Source of the DNA: Pyronema omphalodes | Taxonomy: Eukaryota; Ascomycota; Pezizomycetes; Pezizales; Pyronemataceae | Direction of reading: 5' to 3' | DNA length: 64,000 nt | Assembly: GCA_024516155.1 (NCBI GenBank) | Contig: JAJJXM010000018.1 | Location: 310,001-374,000, forward strand | In this document: positions 11,534 to 24,196 of the stretch, in pieces | Numbering within the stretch: position 1 is the first letter of the stretch | Layout of the letters: each line of letters begins with the position of its first letter | Program-made: the position numbers and the translations under genes | Notes under the pieces: generated by a model | What the model was told of the DNA's origin: nothing | The model's input: the letters and a program-made list of their open reading frames with translations, nothing else | Database searches by the model: none

Positions 11534-11839
11534 GGTATGCGGAACAAAGAACGATGTAAGTAGATGCATTTGCTGGTAGATAACTACCGTACATGTCATT
11601 TTGTTTCGGACAAGCAACACCGTTCAGAAGTCAGCAGAACGCCATGTCACAGGAAACTGCACCAAGAATAACTGGCTAGTGTGTGGTTACCTCGTATTGT
11701 CCTTAACAGATAAGTTATTGTGCAAATCTCCAGAGACAAATTTGGTTTACTCAGATGTCAATGAGGTGTAAGAACATTCTTTGAGCTCTCTTAATGTGAT
11801 TTGTACATAATTGGTGAGTGCAGCCCTCACAACAGACCA

Positions 11840-11911
11840 AGCAACATGGCGCAGCGGAAGCGCGCCGGGCTCATAACCCGGAGGTCCCTCGATCGAAACG
11901 AGGTGTTGCTA
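11840..11911 (+). tRNA. Initiator tRNA-Met (CAT)
   Basis: 72 nt and no intron. The seven-base acceptor stem pairs AGCAACA with TGTTGCT, discriminator A. The anticodon loop CTCATAA sits on three consecutive G-C pairs (GGG/CCC), a hallmark of initiator tRNA. The T loop is ATCGAAA, so A54 and A60 replace the elongator TTC pattern, and the first pair is A-T, both as in fungal initiator tRNAs. A T-rich Pol III terminator follows at about 11913-11923. Confidence 0.95.
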
Positions 11912-12842
11912 GTTTTATTTTTCTCCAAATTTTTTTTCGTCCTTCATCCCCAAATACCGTCGCCAATTACGAGAATATCAGCACATTCAAGAACATTCTG
12001 TGCGGCGTCTATCTAACAGGCACCGAATTGAGTCAATACTACCAGCGTTGCACCACGCTTAACCTAAAATATTGGAGCTCATCTACAGGTAATCTACTTA
12101 AGTTGTCTTTATCTTTCTTTAACCGTCTTAAGTGATATCTAAATCCACATCACACACAAACAGAACATGTTCGCCCAGTGAAAGCCTTACTTGGTGCTCC
12201 CCGCTCCATGATACCCTACAATTCGTTTACACATGTTCACTTACTAAGATCATCGACGATCCCATGGCTTGTATAATATATGCCAATATTTCTCAAACAT
12301 TACAGGATTACCAATTCAAAAATATAATCAAAACATTCCAACATCAGTACTTTCAACCGGTAGGAGTATAGGTGCCATCGTCGAAAGCTTTTAGATAGTC
12401 ACTAGTCATGAAGGGTCACTCGAGCTATGGGTTAGGGGCTACGTTGTTGCAGGGATCTTGGATTGTGTGATAGTGAACTTGCCATGTATGTAGCTTTCCC
12501 CATAATATCTCTGGTTGTACGTACATATGTACACTGTATTCAAACAAAACTTGACCAGCTGTAATATGTACGAGGAAATTAAAATGGTGAGAGTGATAGC
12601 TTGGTGGAGCTTAAGTTACTGGGATACGCAAAGCAATGGTACGAATACTGCTCGGATATCATATATTTCTACTTTTCGGGGGATCTGCGAGCCTCGATGA
12701 TAAAGCCACTGTTACCATCCGGAACCTGATACGGTTCAGCCTACCACAGGGTTCCAAGCTCCATGAGTCACGTGTCATTATAGACCGCGATTGGTTGGTT
12801 ATCGCTTATAAGCTTGTTTTTGTTTCTAATCGTCTATGTATG

Positions 12843-12874
12843 AGCTTGTTTATCAGAGCTCTCATAAACAAGCT
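12843..12874. repeat. 11-bp perfect inverted repeat
   Basis: AGCTTGTTTAT at 12843-12853 and its exact reverse complement at 12864-12874, with a 10-nt loop containing the palindrome GAGCTC. Another AAGCTTGTTTTTG lies about 30 bp upstream. Confidence 0.8.
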
Positions 12875-13912
12875 TTTCTTTAAAGAAGAGCTATGGATGA
12901 TAGCCATGAAGGTCGGTGATTACGACAAATGGGATGGGTTTACTTCCGAAAGCTAGGCTTGATAGCTATGTATCAGCGGATGAATGTATCGAACTCGTGA
13001 AATCGTGAACTCTCGAACTCGGGACGATAATATTGTGCGCTGGATATCCCAATGCGCATGCATGCATGATTCTCATTCACGAATCCGTATCAAGTAACAA
13101 GCGACTCAAGTCATCTCGAGCGCACGCTGCTCTACCTCCCTGTGTACCCGTATAATTCGGAATACCCAACCAAGCAACGATAACCACCGGAAGTCTCATC
13201 TATCATCTATCTTCTATAATAGAATCTCTCCTGATATCAAACTCCAAATCCCAATCACATCCCAACCGGTAGCACCCGAGTTGCCACATCATGAGCTGAT
13301 ATCGGCGACTCGAATATAGTTATGGTGTTTCCGTATATCGTGGCATAACGAGCTATAATTGTAACCTGCCGGTGATTCCGGTAGACGAAAGACGAGGGAC
13401 ATCGCGACGGCGATTATCGGAGCTGGATCTCGGGCTCTAAACCCACGTAAGGACACCCGAGAATCCGAGAATCCCGAGATTACCGAACTACTGAACGCCG
13501 TGAATCTGGTCGGCGGGAACCGTATACGGAACGGCGAACGGAGGACGGAGAATTGAGGAAAAATGGTCACCTATCATTATCTTTTTTTTTGTAGTTTTCG
13601 TACAAGCTGCATACTGCGGATCTGGTGGCGGGTTAGGAATCAGTAATCTGGAATCTGTAATCAGGAATTATTGTTGCCGGCGAGCGAGCGAGGGAACTTG
13701 TTGCTTTGATTCGGCGAACAGGTTTCGGGAATTCTAGAGTAGGTAGGTAGGATAGACAGGATAAGGGGGGGAGGATGGTTGGTATAATACCTGTGATGAT
13801 TCCCACGAGTTACCTACAGTCCATCAGATCTTCAGATATCCAGAGGCTTTTTGCATTTATTAATTCCTTCATTCATCCAAGTCTCGCCGAAGCCAAACAT
13901 TAGGAATAATAT

Positions 13913-13936
13913 CCTTCCTTCCTTCCTTCCTTCCTT
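13913..13936. repeat. (CCTT)n microsatellite
   Basis: About six uninterrupted CCTT units. A similar tract is at 26434-26463. Confidence 0.9.
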
Positions 13937-16782
13937 ACTCCCTCCTGCGACAAATTCGGAATTTCATCAGAATTTCGACAAATCTCAGAAGTTTCATCAG
14001 CACCTGGAAGAGAAGAGCATCTTGAAAAAGAACATTCGATCAAGCAGGATTAACCCAGAAACCTTCAATGAAGTTTCATGCACAGGTGGTTTCATGTCAC
14101 CATAAACCAATAACCACTAATGATAACCTTCATCATCATTTTCAATGGAAGGAATATCTGAATCTTTCTTCAAAGAATCTTTGAAGAATCCTCAACATAC
14201 CCCATCAGGAATGTCCTGACTTCCTCGTTTCACTGCTCGGTATGCTGTGGCTTGCCAGCTGGCTGATTCGTCTTCGTCTTCGGGTACCGTTTACTGATGT
14301 CCGGAAATTTCTGCTCGGCGATGGAAAACGATAATCTCGAAAATACCTATCTACATATCTATCTCTATCAGATCAGCTCCACATAAACAAAGTTAACAAA
14401 AATTTTCGTCAGTTTGAACTTTGGTCCCCGAGGTCCCCGAGTCCGGATATCGGTACAAGTTAACAGAGTGGTGGGGTAGGAGAGATACAGCAGAGATAGA
14501 AAATTGAAATTAAAATGATCAGCAGACAAGGAATTGCCTGCGTGTTTTCTTTCCTGAGTCCTTTCCTTTCCTTTCCCTATCTACGGATATCTCCAAGGAG
14601 TCAAAAACCATGGTTTCTTTCCCCACTAGGGTTGCCCGAAATTTCACCGTTTTGGAAACTAGGATTTGGCAGGTTTCATCAGGTCTCATGCTACGTATGG
14701 AGGGACAAAGGACTTTGCTGGGGCTTTGCCGGGACTTTGTTTAGGATTTGCTCGGGCTTTGCCAGACACCTGTCAAGATGCTGTCAAAACGATTGCAAAA
14801 TGGATTCGGGGTACCCCACGGGAAATCTTCATGCAGGGACCTTGAAGGGGAGGCACCTCACGCGACAGAGGAGACACAGTTTCACTTTTCTCTAGAAGCA
14901 AACTAATCGAGGTTGAGAAAAAAGGAGCAAATCGTATGATGGATTTCAATTCAGGTCCAGGCTTCGAGGATTGAGATAGAACAAAATCTACATTGCTATG
15001 GACTCATGGAGTTTCATACGCCTCCGCGTATTATCTCCATTTTCCGCAAAATTTCCTATGTTTTCATGGCCTGACATACGGACATATCCGCAATTTTTTT
15101 TTTCTCTCATCGTCATCTTCTCTAAAACTCCCTCAGCCTCTCGACTTTACTTCTTCCATACATCTTCATTTCCATCCATTACCCATCCTTTGCCGAAATT
15201 CACCAGGCTGGTCACTGGTCAAACTCGGGTTCTTTTTCAGGTCGGCGACCACTTTTTTTTTCTATGGCCGCGGGATAACTGGTGGCCGAACAATCCAACT
15301 TATTTGCAAAGGGATTCACGCAACATTAATTCTTCCGTGGTCTTGCGTTAGGGCATTCTTTGGCTGATAATTTCCAGGAATCTAACCATTCTTAGTGACA
15401 TATCGGCAAGATTCCTGGGAATTTCCCATCACTGGATAGGTCGAAATTGATTTTCCCCGGGCAGTGCAGCATGATAAGCGTTACAAGCGTTATATTCCTG
15501 AGTCTGTTTTAGCTTCGATAACAGATTACAGCTTCGAATTCCATCATGATCAACAAGGATTCCTGTTTCTAGTGTTAAATTCTCATCCTCCCCAGCAAGG
15601 TTAAACGCGATAAGACTTACACGCTACTCCGATCTCTTTGTTTCTGATTTTCGTAACAGCACAACAAGGAAGCATAGCATGGCTAGTGGGATCCTTCGGC
15701 GGGTTGATGGCTGAACCGTTGGTGTTGAATCTGATTTGAAACCGTCATGCTTGGCGCGTATCCGGTCATGCTTGGCTAAGCGGTACCGCGGCTCAATCAA
15801 CGCTAAACGCGGCGATTTGTAATGCCAACCCTCATAAATCAATCAACTTTTCCTCAAAGGAACTCACCAGAAATCGACATAACAAATTCTTATGTAAAAA
15901 TGAACTGTAAAACCTGGGAACCATCATGCTCCGTTGCTCGCCGCCCGTTCATGACTGACGCCGTCGAATCAGCAGAAAAGGCTTGTTTTTTGTCTTGCAG
16001 ATTTCGTTCCTTCCGTGGTGTGAAACGACTGAGGTTCCCCACGAAACTTCCCCGGACGTCACGCTTTGGATCAAACTGCTGCCCAGCGTTGGCACACGCC
16101 ATAGTCGTGTTTTCTCCAGGCTTCTTCCCCATGGTCTCTCCTAAGATAGATCCCCTACGGTTCGGCAGGCTCAGGAACGCTTGTGTCTGTAGCGGCTATG
16201 TATGGGGACCTGGGTTCGGCGGAAGGTGGCAATGCCGCACTAAATAATCATGGAGATTGCTGTCATTCCTCTGTCAAAGCAGGTACCCCGGTGTCCGATA
16301 TCATCCGGGAGGAGAGGCTTTCTCTAGCGGTAGAAGCGGTAAGGGCGGAGGCGAATTGCAATCCCGAGTTGGAAGCCTGGGGTATTCGGGTCGTATGGAG
16401 CCATATGGTCGGGGTACACGAAGAAGTAGCTCATACCGGGTCCGCCGTTTCTGTTGTAACATTTCGAGATAGACCGAATTTCCCCAAGGCGTGTCTCCGT
16501 AGTGGCTTGTATGGTGGTTAGGAAGTTCCTCCGCAACCTTCGTCTCGTTTGTCCGTAGGAGTTTTTTTTTTCCCCGACCTCGTCCTGTCCTCGCCAAAAT
16601 CTGTCTGAAGTCATTTGGCGACGGACAATTTTAAATATCGAGCCGTTTGCCCCTCCGGAATTATTTCCCATCATCCAACAAAACCCGCCTAGAAACAGGA
16701 CAGCAAAGTCGAGCTTCCTTCATCATCCAACCCACAAGAAACATTCTTTGTTAATCCATCCACCCATTTTCCAACCTCGACA

Positions 16783-17661
16783 ATGTCTGCTCCTATCACT
16801 ATCAACGACACTGAGACCAAGTGGTCCCAGAGCCGTGATGATCTCTCCCAGCACACTGCTCGTCCCAACCAGTCTATCCCTATCGAGGTCCTTGACAAGT
16901 TCGACATCTCCAAGTACAACCCCACCAAGTCATTCGGAAACCCTACTCCTTTAGCATTGGCCGGATTGGTTCTTTGCTTGACACCTTTGGCAGCCCAGCT
17001 TATGGGATGGAGAGGAGCTGATGGATCCGGATCTGCCAACAACGGAGCACACTTTTTCTGTGGAGGAGTATTATTATTGCTCGGAGGAATTCTTGAGTTT
17101 TTCCTTGGAAACACCTTCGCCTTTGTTGTTTTTGGATCTTATGGTATGTTTATCATTTATAATTCTCGATATATTGAATAGCTATCTAACAAACAATTAA
17201 CAGGAGGATTCTTCTTGTCATTGGGTGCAACTCTTACTCCCGGCTTCGGAGTTCTCGCTCCTTACACCACCGAATCTGGTGCCTTGAACCACGCTTTCTA
17301 CAACTCCTTCGGATTCTTCTACCTCTTCACTGGTCTTTTGTCCGTCGTCTTCTTGATCTGTTCTCTCCGCACCAACATCGTCTTTGTCGGAATCTTCCTC
17401 GCCTACTCCATTGCCTTCCCTCTCCTCGCTGCCTCCGACTGGGCTAAGGGAATGGGTAACGAGCACCTTGGACACACTCTTCTCGTCGCTGGTGGAGCTG
17501 CTTGCTTCGTCGTTGCTATGCTTGGATGGTACGCTCTTTTGAGCAGCTTGCTTCAGTCGGTTGATTTCCCCTTCGACCTTCCTATGGGAGACCTTTCCAA
17601 CATTATCCTTGGAAAGCAGCAGCGCAAGAGACTTCAGGAGGAGAAGACTAAGGGTGTTTAA
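16783..17661 (+). CDS. GPR1/FUN34/YaaH (ATO) acetate transporter family protein
   Basis: Two exons, 16783-17143 and 17204-17661, with a 60-nt GT-AG intron; 272 aa. A hydrophilic N-terminus of about 50 residues is followed by six hydrophobic segments, the family layout. The family signature begins at residue 53 as N-P-T-P-L-A-L-A-G; the more usual form is N-P-A/V-P-L-G-L, so the glycine after Leu is replaced by Ala. Fungal relatives (Ady2/Ato, AcpA/AlcS) are plasma-membrane proteins for acetate/ammonium-linked transport. Gly is almost always GGA and codon use looks biased, suggesting strong expression. There are no near neighbours. The substrate is inferred from the family only. Confidence 0.9.
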
Positions 17662-19045
17662 AAGTTTAAAAGTTTGAAAGTCAATATTTAAACATTTTAA
17701 AAGTTCTTAATGGGTTTCCTTTGGGTTCAAAAAGGGAGGAGTTGTTTTTTTGGTTTCCTGTACATATTATATAGAGCGATCCTGTCCGGCGTGACGGATA
17801 AAAAAGTTAATAATGATATTTGAGATATATTCAAATTATTTTTGAGTGTCCTATCTTTTTGTTTTTTTTTGATGTGATGTGGATGGATCTTTATTTTGCT
17901 GATATGCGAATGTGTTGATCTGTCTTGGTTTAAATTCAACTCTTTCCTGACTTGAGACTTTGAAGAAATATAACTTAGAACCGTTGAAAGTTAACCACAG
18001 CTTTCAGTCAACGGCTCAATAGTTAAAAACAACCGAGACAAAACATGTCCACACCTTGTAAGTCGGTAGCTGATATCTGTTCGGTCTCATGAGAAGTGAG
18101 GGTTCCATCAGTGTTGATGACAATTTTTTTTCTTCCGAAGCTGAAGATGACTTTCCCCAGTGGTTGGTCATCGTGAAAAGTATCCCATATTTTCGTCTCA
18201 GGTGAATATTCCCCCTTTCAATGGTGGGTGGTGAATTGTTGAAAATTCTCATCCAGCAGGTAATGGTCGCAAGCTGTCACACCGATATCTTCCCTCCAAG
18301 TTATGATCCAAGCCCATCTATTCTTCCAAATCGAAGTCGAAGTTGTAAAAAGAAAAATAATAATCCCAATCCCAGTGCAATATTAATCGATACCAGTCAA
18401 CCAATCCACTAATCCAAATCTTCGAAATTCCCCATATTCTCGGTGTAGTGGTGTATCCAATATCCGCAGTATCCAACAAATATCATCACCACCTCGACGA
18501 ACACCAGGTCTCTATATACCACCATGCAACACTATCTACAACCTCCGACAACAACCGCGATATCGAAATCCCTATAGACGCCGATATACGGCGATACAGT
18601 TGCAAACGGCGACCATGTACATTGTGGACGCCGAATGGGATTTCTTGATTACTCACTTACTCACTTTACTTGCCATGGTGCACTGTATGCTCCGACGACG
18701 GCGACAAAGAAGATGACTACGGAGCGGATGATGACGGCGATGATTATGATACGCAGCAAACGGGGCGGATGATGCGGCATGGACTTAGGAATAGCACAGT
18801 ATCATAGGACGTATCAATGCCACCCCACCCGGGATTCCACGGAGTTTTGCTTGCTGGCTTGGGGTTCCGTGATCGCCGAGTCGCCGAGTGTGTGCGTTGA
18901 ATCGCCGAAGTTATGGCAGCGCATGGAATATGGAAACCTACGACAACCTAGGAAAATTCACGGCGGGTGGAAGTAATTGCTACTTCCACAATTTCCGTAC
19001 AGTACAGCAACATCCTCCATTGCTTCTTGCTTCTTTGTTCCCTCG

Positions 19046-19089
19046 TTCTTCCACCATACTTTCTTCCACCATACTTTCTTCCACCATAT
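19046..19089. repeat. 15-bp tandem repeat, three units
   Basis: Three consecutive units of TTCTTCCACCATACT, the last differing at its end. Confidence 0.9.
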
Positions 19090-20927
19090 CCATCATACAT
19101 ACATACAGTTCTAAATAATCACCGGCTACATATGCGGCTCTCGTCTTTCATCTTTCACCCTTTTACAACTTCAACAGATAAAAATCGGACCGACCCGCCA
19201 CTAAACCACAATTCAGAGCCATAACATCCCCATAGCAGCATGATACGTGGTGGTGTTGAAAAATACGGTTTTCGTAACCTAATCTCCATGGTAATGGTGG
19301 TTTATCGGAATCGGAATAACTTTGTGCATATGGTGGGTTTGGTGGGTGTACCGGAAAAATACGGGAAAATACGGGAGGTAAGCTATGGAGGATTTGAGAT
19401 ACGCCACGCAACGACGCCACGGAAAAAATATGGACGACGGACGCCACGCAATGACACGCCACGCGAGGCTATTCACGAGGCTACGACCCGCTTTGTAACT
19501 CCGATGGGATGAATGGAGATGGGACCCCACAGAGCAGATGAGACGAAATAGATAGCTCACTGACTCATGGCTCCCTCCGTTATGCCAGAAAGAATGTTTT
19601 GTCTTCTGTTTTTTCGTATGGGATTCCAGTACTGTAGCCTCTGAAAGTATGGTATCCGCAGTCTCGAAAGAAATTCCATCGTTCCATGGAGCAGCCACGA
19701 ACCGCCACCAAAAGCCTATTCCTCCCATGACGTACCTCTCGCACCCAGTGCCCACCATACACCACCATAATCGGCCCGAAAAAAATAGCAAGCACACCCC
19801 GGGCTCGCCGAGTGCTATCCATACTCGTGTATGGAGCCATATGTACCGGTTACACCCGGGCACCCGCGCAACCATACATATCTGGTGTCACACAACTTTG
19901 TCACTTAAAAAGCTATGTTTCGCGCTAGAAAAGTTCGAAGGGCTGGGAGCCTGGGAAGGCTAGAGAAGCTGGAAACTAACGATGGATCCCTGGAACGATG
20001 GTTGAAAGTGCGGATTGCGTGAATTTATGTGCTAATAATTTGATGTTGATAGTTGCTTAGTGCTGGATAAGGCTGGCCGCAATACTTACAGGTAACATGG
20101 AAAGTTCGGTTCCGATAAAAAGAAAACGATGATTGCTGGGGCACGCGACATGGAGGTATCGTGGCAAACTTAGCAAAACGAGGAGCGGAGGATGGGATGG
20201 AGGATGGAAATATCTTGTGGAGGTGGCGTGAACTGTGGAGGTGGCGTAGAAGGTGGGGAGGATTACGGACGATAGATAACTTGTCTTGGGTTCTAAATTT
20301 TTCCAGTTGCTGATGTGTGTTTTGCTTTTCAAAGATGTGTTCCATTTCCACCTTCAAAATTTGCAACATTTTTCTCAGGTCAACCAATTCGTGGACCGCA
20401 ACTATTGCATTCCTATAATATACTTCCCGTGTATTGAGAACTCAGCACATACACCCAATCCGCACTGCTTCCGAATATTAATGACTGGCCGCTGTTACCT
20501 TGACTTGCCCAGGCAAGCAACGCCTTCCCATAGTGCTCAGTATGCTGCAACTAATCTACATCTGTAAACATCTCTCACATGTATCCTGTTACTCCCCTAC
20601 TCTGATCTGATCCAGTCCGGGGAAGCTTGTCAAAGCTTCAACGTTCGGTTCTTCATGTGTCCCAACGTGCTGGTTCCATTGTGATCCGAAAAGCTTGGTT
20701 TCCTGGCGTTCTTGGATTGCTCGGGGCTGCCGCTTGACATTCCACATCCCACGTTCTGGTTTCGATTTCGATGACATAAAGCCACGATTCTTGGAAGATC
20801 TTGAGGCGGTGATCCCTACAGAGAAGCTTTGCAAGGAGCTAATGGGGGGTTTGATACTTTAGTACCGTGATCTTTGGGTTCCGGTTTGTCATGGCGTGGG
20901 ATCGTGGATAGCACCATGTAGCACCAT

Positions 20928-20961
20928 ATAGCTTCCGTCATACATAGCTTCCGTTATACAT
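20928..20961. repeat. Short tandem repeat
   Basis: TAGCTTCCGTCATACA is followed by TAGCTTCCGTTATACA, two near-identical 16-bp units. Confidence 0.8.
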
Positions 20962-21026
20962 ATGGTCACATCCACCATATCGCGACTCCGAGGCCTAAGA
21001 TGCGGAAGCTGCGGAAGAAGCTTTCG

Positions 21027-21056
21027 CTAAGTGTTTATAAACGTAAACACTTTAGT
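21027..21056. repeat. 9-bp inverted repeat (hairpin)
   Basis: AAGTGTTTA (21029-21037) and TAAACACTT (21044-21052) are exact reverse complements around a 6-nt loop. Flanking CT/AG extends the pairing with one bulge. Confidence 0.8.
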
Positions 21057-21852
21057 AGCGGGTTGCGGAATTCTACCAGAAACTAACCCATCGTCGTGGC
21101 ATGGCTCATGTCTGCCAAGCATCGTGGAGTCGTGGAAGATCCTGGGGATGGTTAAGGAGTTTTTTTTTGTTTGGTCTGCGGCTTAATGGGAAAGGTGGAG
21201 GATGCTGCTGCTGGCTTGGAGAGAGGAAAGGTGGAAATGGTAGCTTGTTCCCATGAGGAGCCTCAGCGGAAGGCAGGGAAAGATGACGGATGGGGTTTGT
21301 CATCAGAATGAGAGTGATAACAGTAGTCCTGGAAGAAACTCATGCGTGTGTAGCTGAAGTGATAAAGGAGTGATGATGGACGAGACGCAAACGTGGATAC
21401 CCCAAGTAGATGAAGAATCATTAGGTCAGCCTTGCTTATTCTTCTGCTCGCGTGATGTCCTTGAGGCTCTTTACTTCCCGCCGGGAGCGATGTGATGCTC
21501 ATCGATCTCAGACCGGGGCAGTGACAGCCGCTTAGTTCGCGCTTAATCTGCAGGAACTTCGCTAAAACCCCAGTTAAGTTAGAAATCCCTCCTAACCCCT
21601 GCATTTTCACGCTTCCATCTCCATTTGTTCGTGCGCATGCGGTCTACCCCTTGCGCGTTTCCCCTTGCATCCGCATGGGTGCATGGAGAACACACTACCG
21701 GTGCTGTTGCTGCTGCCAGACCCGACCAGGTGCGACGTGCAAGACGACAGCCGACCGAACACCCTACGTTCCACCATCGCGTATCGAAATCGTAAATCAG
21801 CCCTCTCGCGACAAGAGAAGGATCGTGATTGCAGAGTGTGAAGATTGTCACC

Positions 21853-24196
21853 ATGGATGATATTCAAGAACTCATAGAGAGACTTGCCAATGATGAGGTT
21901 GGTTCCTCCTTTTCCACCACCTGCCCTACCCCCGTTCTGTCTTCATATCTACAGCCTCAACTCGACAACCCATGACGCCACCTGTACTGACAAGTTTGAT
22001 ATACAGGATGCGGTCAAGAAGATGGCAGTCTTTAAACTGCAAACAAATATCGGCGATCCTTCGTTTGCAGAAGTCTTCATCCAGTCAGGCGGTCTAGGGA
22101 AGCTACGACACATCGCTCTCAACTCAAGTGGAAACACTCTAGCGTACGCTCTCACCTCTTTTTCGCGACTTCTCGAGCTGGACAAAGGATGGGACTATGT
22201 TACTCCAGACCTTATCACACGGGTGAGTTGGGGTTGTGCTGGGGCGGATTGTGATTGTGTTTGTGCTCATTACGGAGGTTCTTAGGTTGTCGAGTTAATC
22301 GTTACACACCCACTTGTCAACATTCTTCGTGGTGCCATGTCGATTCTCGTTGCTATCGTCTCACACCCGCATACCTCCCACTCGTCTCGCGGTTCCTACA
22401 ATGGTCCCTTCGGATTTAGAGCATTGAAACCCGCCATTTCAGCTCACGACGAATTCCTGGAGATGCTTGTTGGAAGGCTCTCGTCGGCAGATCACGCGTT
22501 ATGTGCTCACTCGTTGCAACTTATTAATGCGCTTATGAGAGACTCGATTACGAACGACGCAGATGCAGAATGGCCCAAGTTTATCAAGAGGTTGCAGGAC
22601 TTGGGAGTCATCAAGGCCGTATTTGTTCTCATGCAAAGTTCAGCTCTCCAGGATTTGGCACATCCATTACTCGAATTTCAGGCTTTGACCAAGGTTCTGC
22701 TCAGACGGTGGAGGGATATTAAGGTTGATTTGGAGGTGAAGGAGCACCGCACAGCTCTGAAGGGACTACACGCGGCTAGTGCCCCGGAGAAAGTAAAATC
22801 AGACGACAACAGCACCAGTTCTGAAACGAAGAAGAAGCCACACAACCCTGAGAAATGGAGAAGGCTGGGATTTGAGACAGAAAACCCTGGCTGGGAGTTT
22901 GGAGAGATGGGATTCTTGGGAATGATGGATTTGACGGACTTTGTTCGTAAGGATGAAGAAGGATTCCGGAAGATGATCCTGGAGCAAAGTGCAAAGCCTA
23001 TGATTCAGCGGTGCCCAATTGCTCGTGCTAGTTTGGCTATGACGTCGTTGCTGTACCAGCAATTTGAGGTAGATAGGTCAGATGTCGACGACCCCAAGAC
23101 ATTTCAGGTCTTGGAATCCCGCACAAACTACGACCGTGCTTTCCGCCCTCTATTATTGCAATGGTCACGACTACATACCGCTTCGCTGTCAGCATTCATC
23201 AGACTTTGGACAGAGTCACAGGCAGAGACCGACGATTTCGATAAGGTTGTGGAGCTGTGCAGAGTCCTAATTTACCACTTCATTGGACAGGCAAACAGGA
23301 CCAAGGACGTACAAGAGATTGAGGACGAAATGTTGGAAATGGACTGTGTCCGTCTAAGAGATCTCCAGATGGAGATCCTGGAACACAGTTATGAGAGTGC
23401 ATGGGGCAACCATCTTTCGTAAGTGTTGCATGTATTGTCACTCGTGCGGTCCACACAGCTAACGCAATAAAATAGACAAGTCCGAGAGGAGTTGAAGATG
23501 GAGGCTATGGAATTTGTTAAAGAACAGCGGATACGCTGCCTGTTACAAGGATCGTGGTTCCCAGTATCACAGCCATCAAGGGCCTCTAGAATCGACCTGC
23601 AGTCAGTGCCTTGGAGATACGTCCGTCTCTCACACAACAGACGATACCTCCACTACTGCGACTATGAGAGCGAGACCGCTTACGAGCCAAAACTTGAAGA
23701 GCTACCAGAGAAGAGTGAGCATGCTTATAGAGATTTCGTAATGCCTTTTTGCTAATAGTTTATAGTTGACCTTTCAACGGTATCGTCCGTGGTATCTAAT
23801 GTCGTCCCCGCATCATTATCTTCAGCATCTTCCTCTTCGGGTACTCTCACACCTACCTTCGGTGGCCAAAAACTTGCCTCAACAAAGATCACAATTCACG
23901 GATACCCACCAGGCAGCAACCACGGCAAAAACAGCAACCGTCAAGAGGTTGTTCTTCTTGCCTTACACCCTCAGACTCACTCATCAGCATCCGAATGGCT
24001 TGACGGTCTGCTTATGTTGTTGAACCAGCAACCCATTACCTCGGAAACCTCTAAACTGGTGAACATGGTAACGAATTACGGTCTCAAGATCAGGTTACTC
24101 AACGTGAGGTACACGGATGATTACCACAAGTCACCACCGGAGCTACCAAACAGAGAGGATGCAGATGATGACTATTATTATAGCTTGTTTTCTTAA
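21853..24196 (+). CDS. ELMO/CED-12 family protein
   Basis: Five exons: 21853-21897, 22007-22222, 22286-23418, 23476-23714 and 23766-24196. All introns are GT-AG, frames join cleanly, and the total is 687 aa, close to animal ELMO1 (about 730). Residues 1-250 form an armadillo-like helical region. The ELMO domain starts near residue 275 with W-R-R-L-G-F-E and continues through G-F-L-G-M-M-D-L. A PH-like domain occupies roughly residues 480-687, with W-R-Y-V-R-L-S and a terminal Asp/Tyr-rich tail. ELMO proteins pair with DOCK-type exchange factors to activate Rac/Cdc42 GTPases. The ATG is preceded by CACC. Confidence 0.85.

Larger units (their letters stand above)
11912..16782. other. Long gene-poor stretch
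   Basis: No gene is recognisable. It contains short simple repeats and small inverted repeats (12843-12874, and a TTCTTTAAAGAA palindrome nearby). Open frames up to about 140 codons, for example 15822-16247 and 16183-16521, overlap each other on both strands without splice support or domain features. The last few hundred bases are the 5' region of the acetate-transporter-family gene. Confidence 0.4.
17662..21852. other. Long gene-poor stretch
   Basis: No gene is recognised. It holds three 15-bp tandem units (19046-19089), a tandem repeat near 20928-20961 and a hairpin at 21027-21056. A 15-mer (19829-19843) also occurs 5' of the acetate-transporter gene. Open frames here are short or Ser/His-rich shadows. 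Confidence 0.4.

Noticed and set aside
16183..16521. 112-codon ORF upstream of the acetate-transporter gene
   Set aside because: An equally long minus-strand ORF overlaps it, there are no splice or domain signs, and it lies in the promoter side of the next gene.
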